From Pseudorhodobacter antarcticus (lineage in GTDB: Bacteria; Pseudomonadota; Alphaproteobacteria; Rhodobacterales; Rhodobacteraceae), in assembly GCA_945862435.1 (NCBI GenBank), contig CAMAXX010000009.1:25174-89173 (forward strand): a stretch of DNA of 64,000 nucleotides. The letters run 5' to 3'. Shown piece after piece: positions 63,846 to 64,000 of the stretch (position 1 is its first letter; every line of letters begins with the position of its first letter). The notes beneath the pieces are model-generated. The model made no database searches and was not told the origin of the DNA. It saw nothing but the letters and a program-made list of their open reading frames with translations. Made by a program: the position numbers and the translations under genes.

Positions 63846-64000
63846 GGCGGACCTCCTGAAGTGCTAAAATCTTGGCGCGAAATGCTGCGCCAGTGTGAAG
63901 ATGATCCGCCCGCGGGGCAGCAGCAAGGGATGTTTCAGCATGCTCATCAGCTTGTGAAGACACATCGCGCGGGCGTGAAGCATTTATCAAAGAAAAGTGG

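Overview
The window reads as chromosomal DNA of a Rhodobacterales alphaproteobacterium (Roseobacter/Paracoccus type). Supporting signs are the protein families (infC with a rare start codon, CarD, an RpoH with the box [12 protein letters not shown]2849/DUF934 sulfite-reductase partners, an Anbu-type proteasome cluster), a fairly high GC content, and an alphaproteobacterial LexA box (GTTC-N7-GTTC). Most of it is housekeeping or conserved accessory DNA. I saw no prophage, complete insertion sequence, rRNA or CRISPR array. All assignments come from reading the sequence; no database search was run.

Layout. 1-8 kb: tail of a peptide ABC transporter ATPase, potassium transporter, lytic transglycosylase, ssb, two Fe-S assembly proteins, tpiA, and a DMT exporter coupled to a P450. 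8-14 kb: an Lrp regulator, then a sulfate-assimilation operon (cobA, DUF2849, cysI, cysH, DUF934, fpr). A low-GC 330-bp insert sits between cysH and DUF934. 14-25 kb: infC on an AUA start codon, a dimethylglycine/sarcosine dehydrogenase-like enzyme, a TMEM43 homologue, tRNA-Leu(CAA) with an odd anticodon loop, a zinc metallopeptidase, dsbB, an OmpA-family protein with a very long EAEAAAQA repeat, and a glycosyltransferase. 25-34 kb: pyrC, pyrE, dnaB, a dimethylargininase, a LysE exporter with its Lrp regulator, metY and a SIMPL protein. 34-44 kb: a 945-residue membrane protein that looks like a PilM/GspL-PilP/GspC chimera, a Kef antiporter, carD, 7Fe ferredoxin, an S4 protein and a Suv3-like helicase. 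44-52 kb: an SCP2 protein with a lysophospholipase, then the four-gene Anbu cluster (ATP-grasp, alpha-E, transglutaminase, Anbu peptidase) and an M3 peptidase. 52-64 kb: a capsule-type glycosyltransferase with an oxidoreductase, psd-pssA, rpoH, rluD, a second glycosyltransferase, Nudix, ferredoxin, an SOS-boxed stand-alone DnaE2 C-terminal domain, a peptidoglycan-binding lipoprotein and a Do-type protease.

How the genes work together. The sulfur block runs from siroheme synthesis through APS reduction to sulfite reduction, with its own reductase; metY elsewhere can use the sulfide. psd-pssA make phosphatidylethanolamine. The Anbu cluster looks like a peptide synthesis, modification and degradation module of unknown substrate. 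A family of short two-hairpin repeats sits at convergent gene ends and probably acts as two-way terminators.

The best leads are: the LexA-controlled and possibly leaderless DnaE2 fragment; the Anbu cluster; the coupled unknown ORF inside the cys operon; the PilM-PilP-like chimera; the divergent start codons that overlap at CATG (rluD and its neighbour); and A33 in tRNA-Leu.
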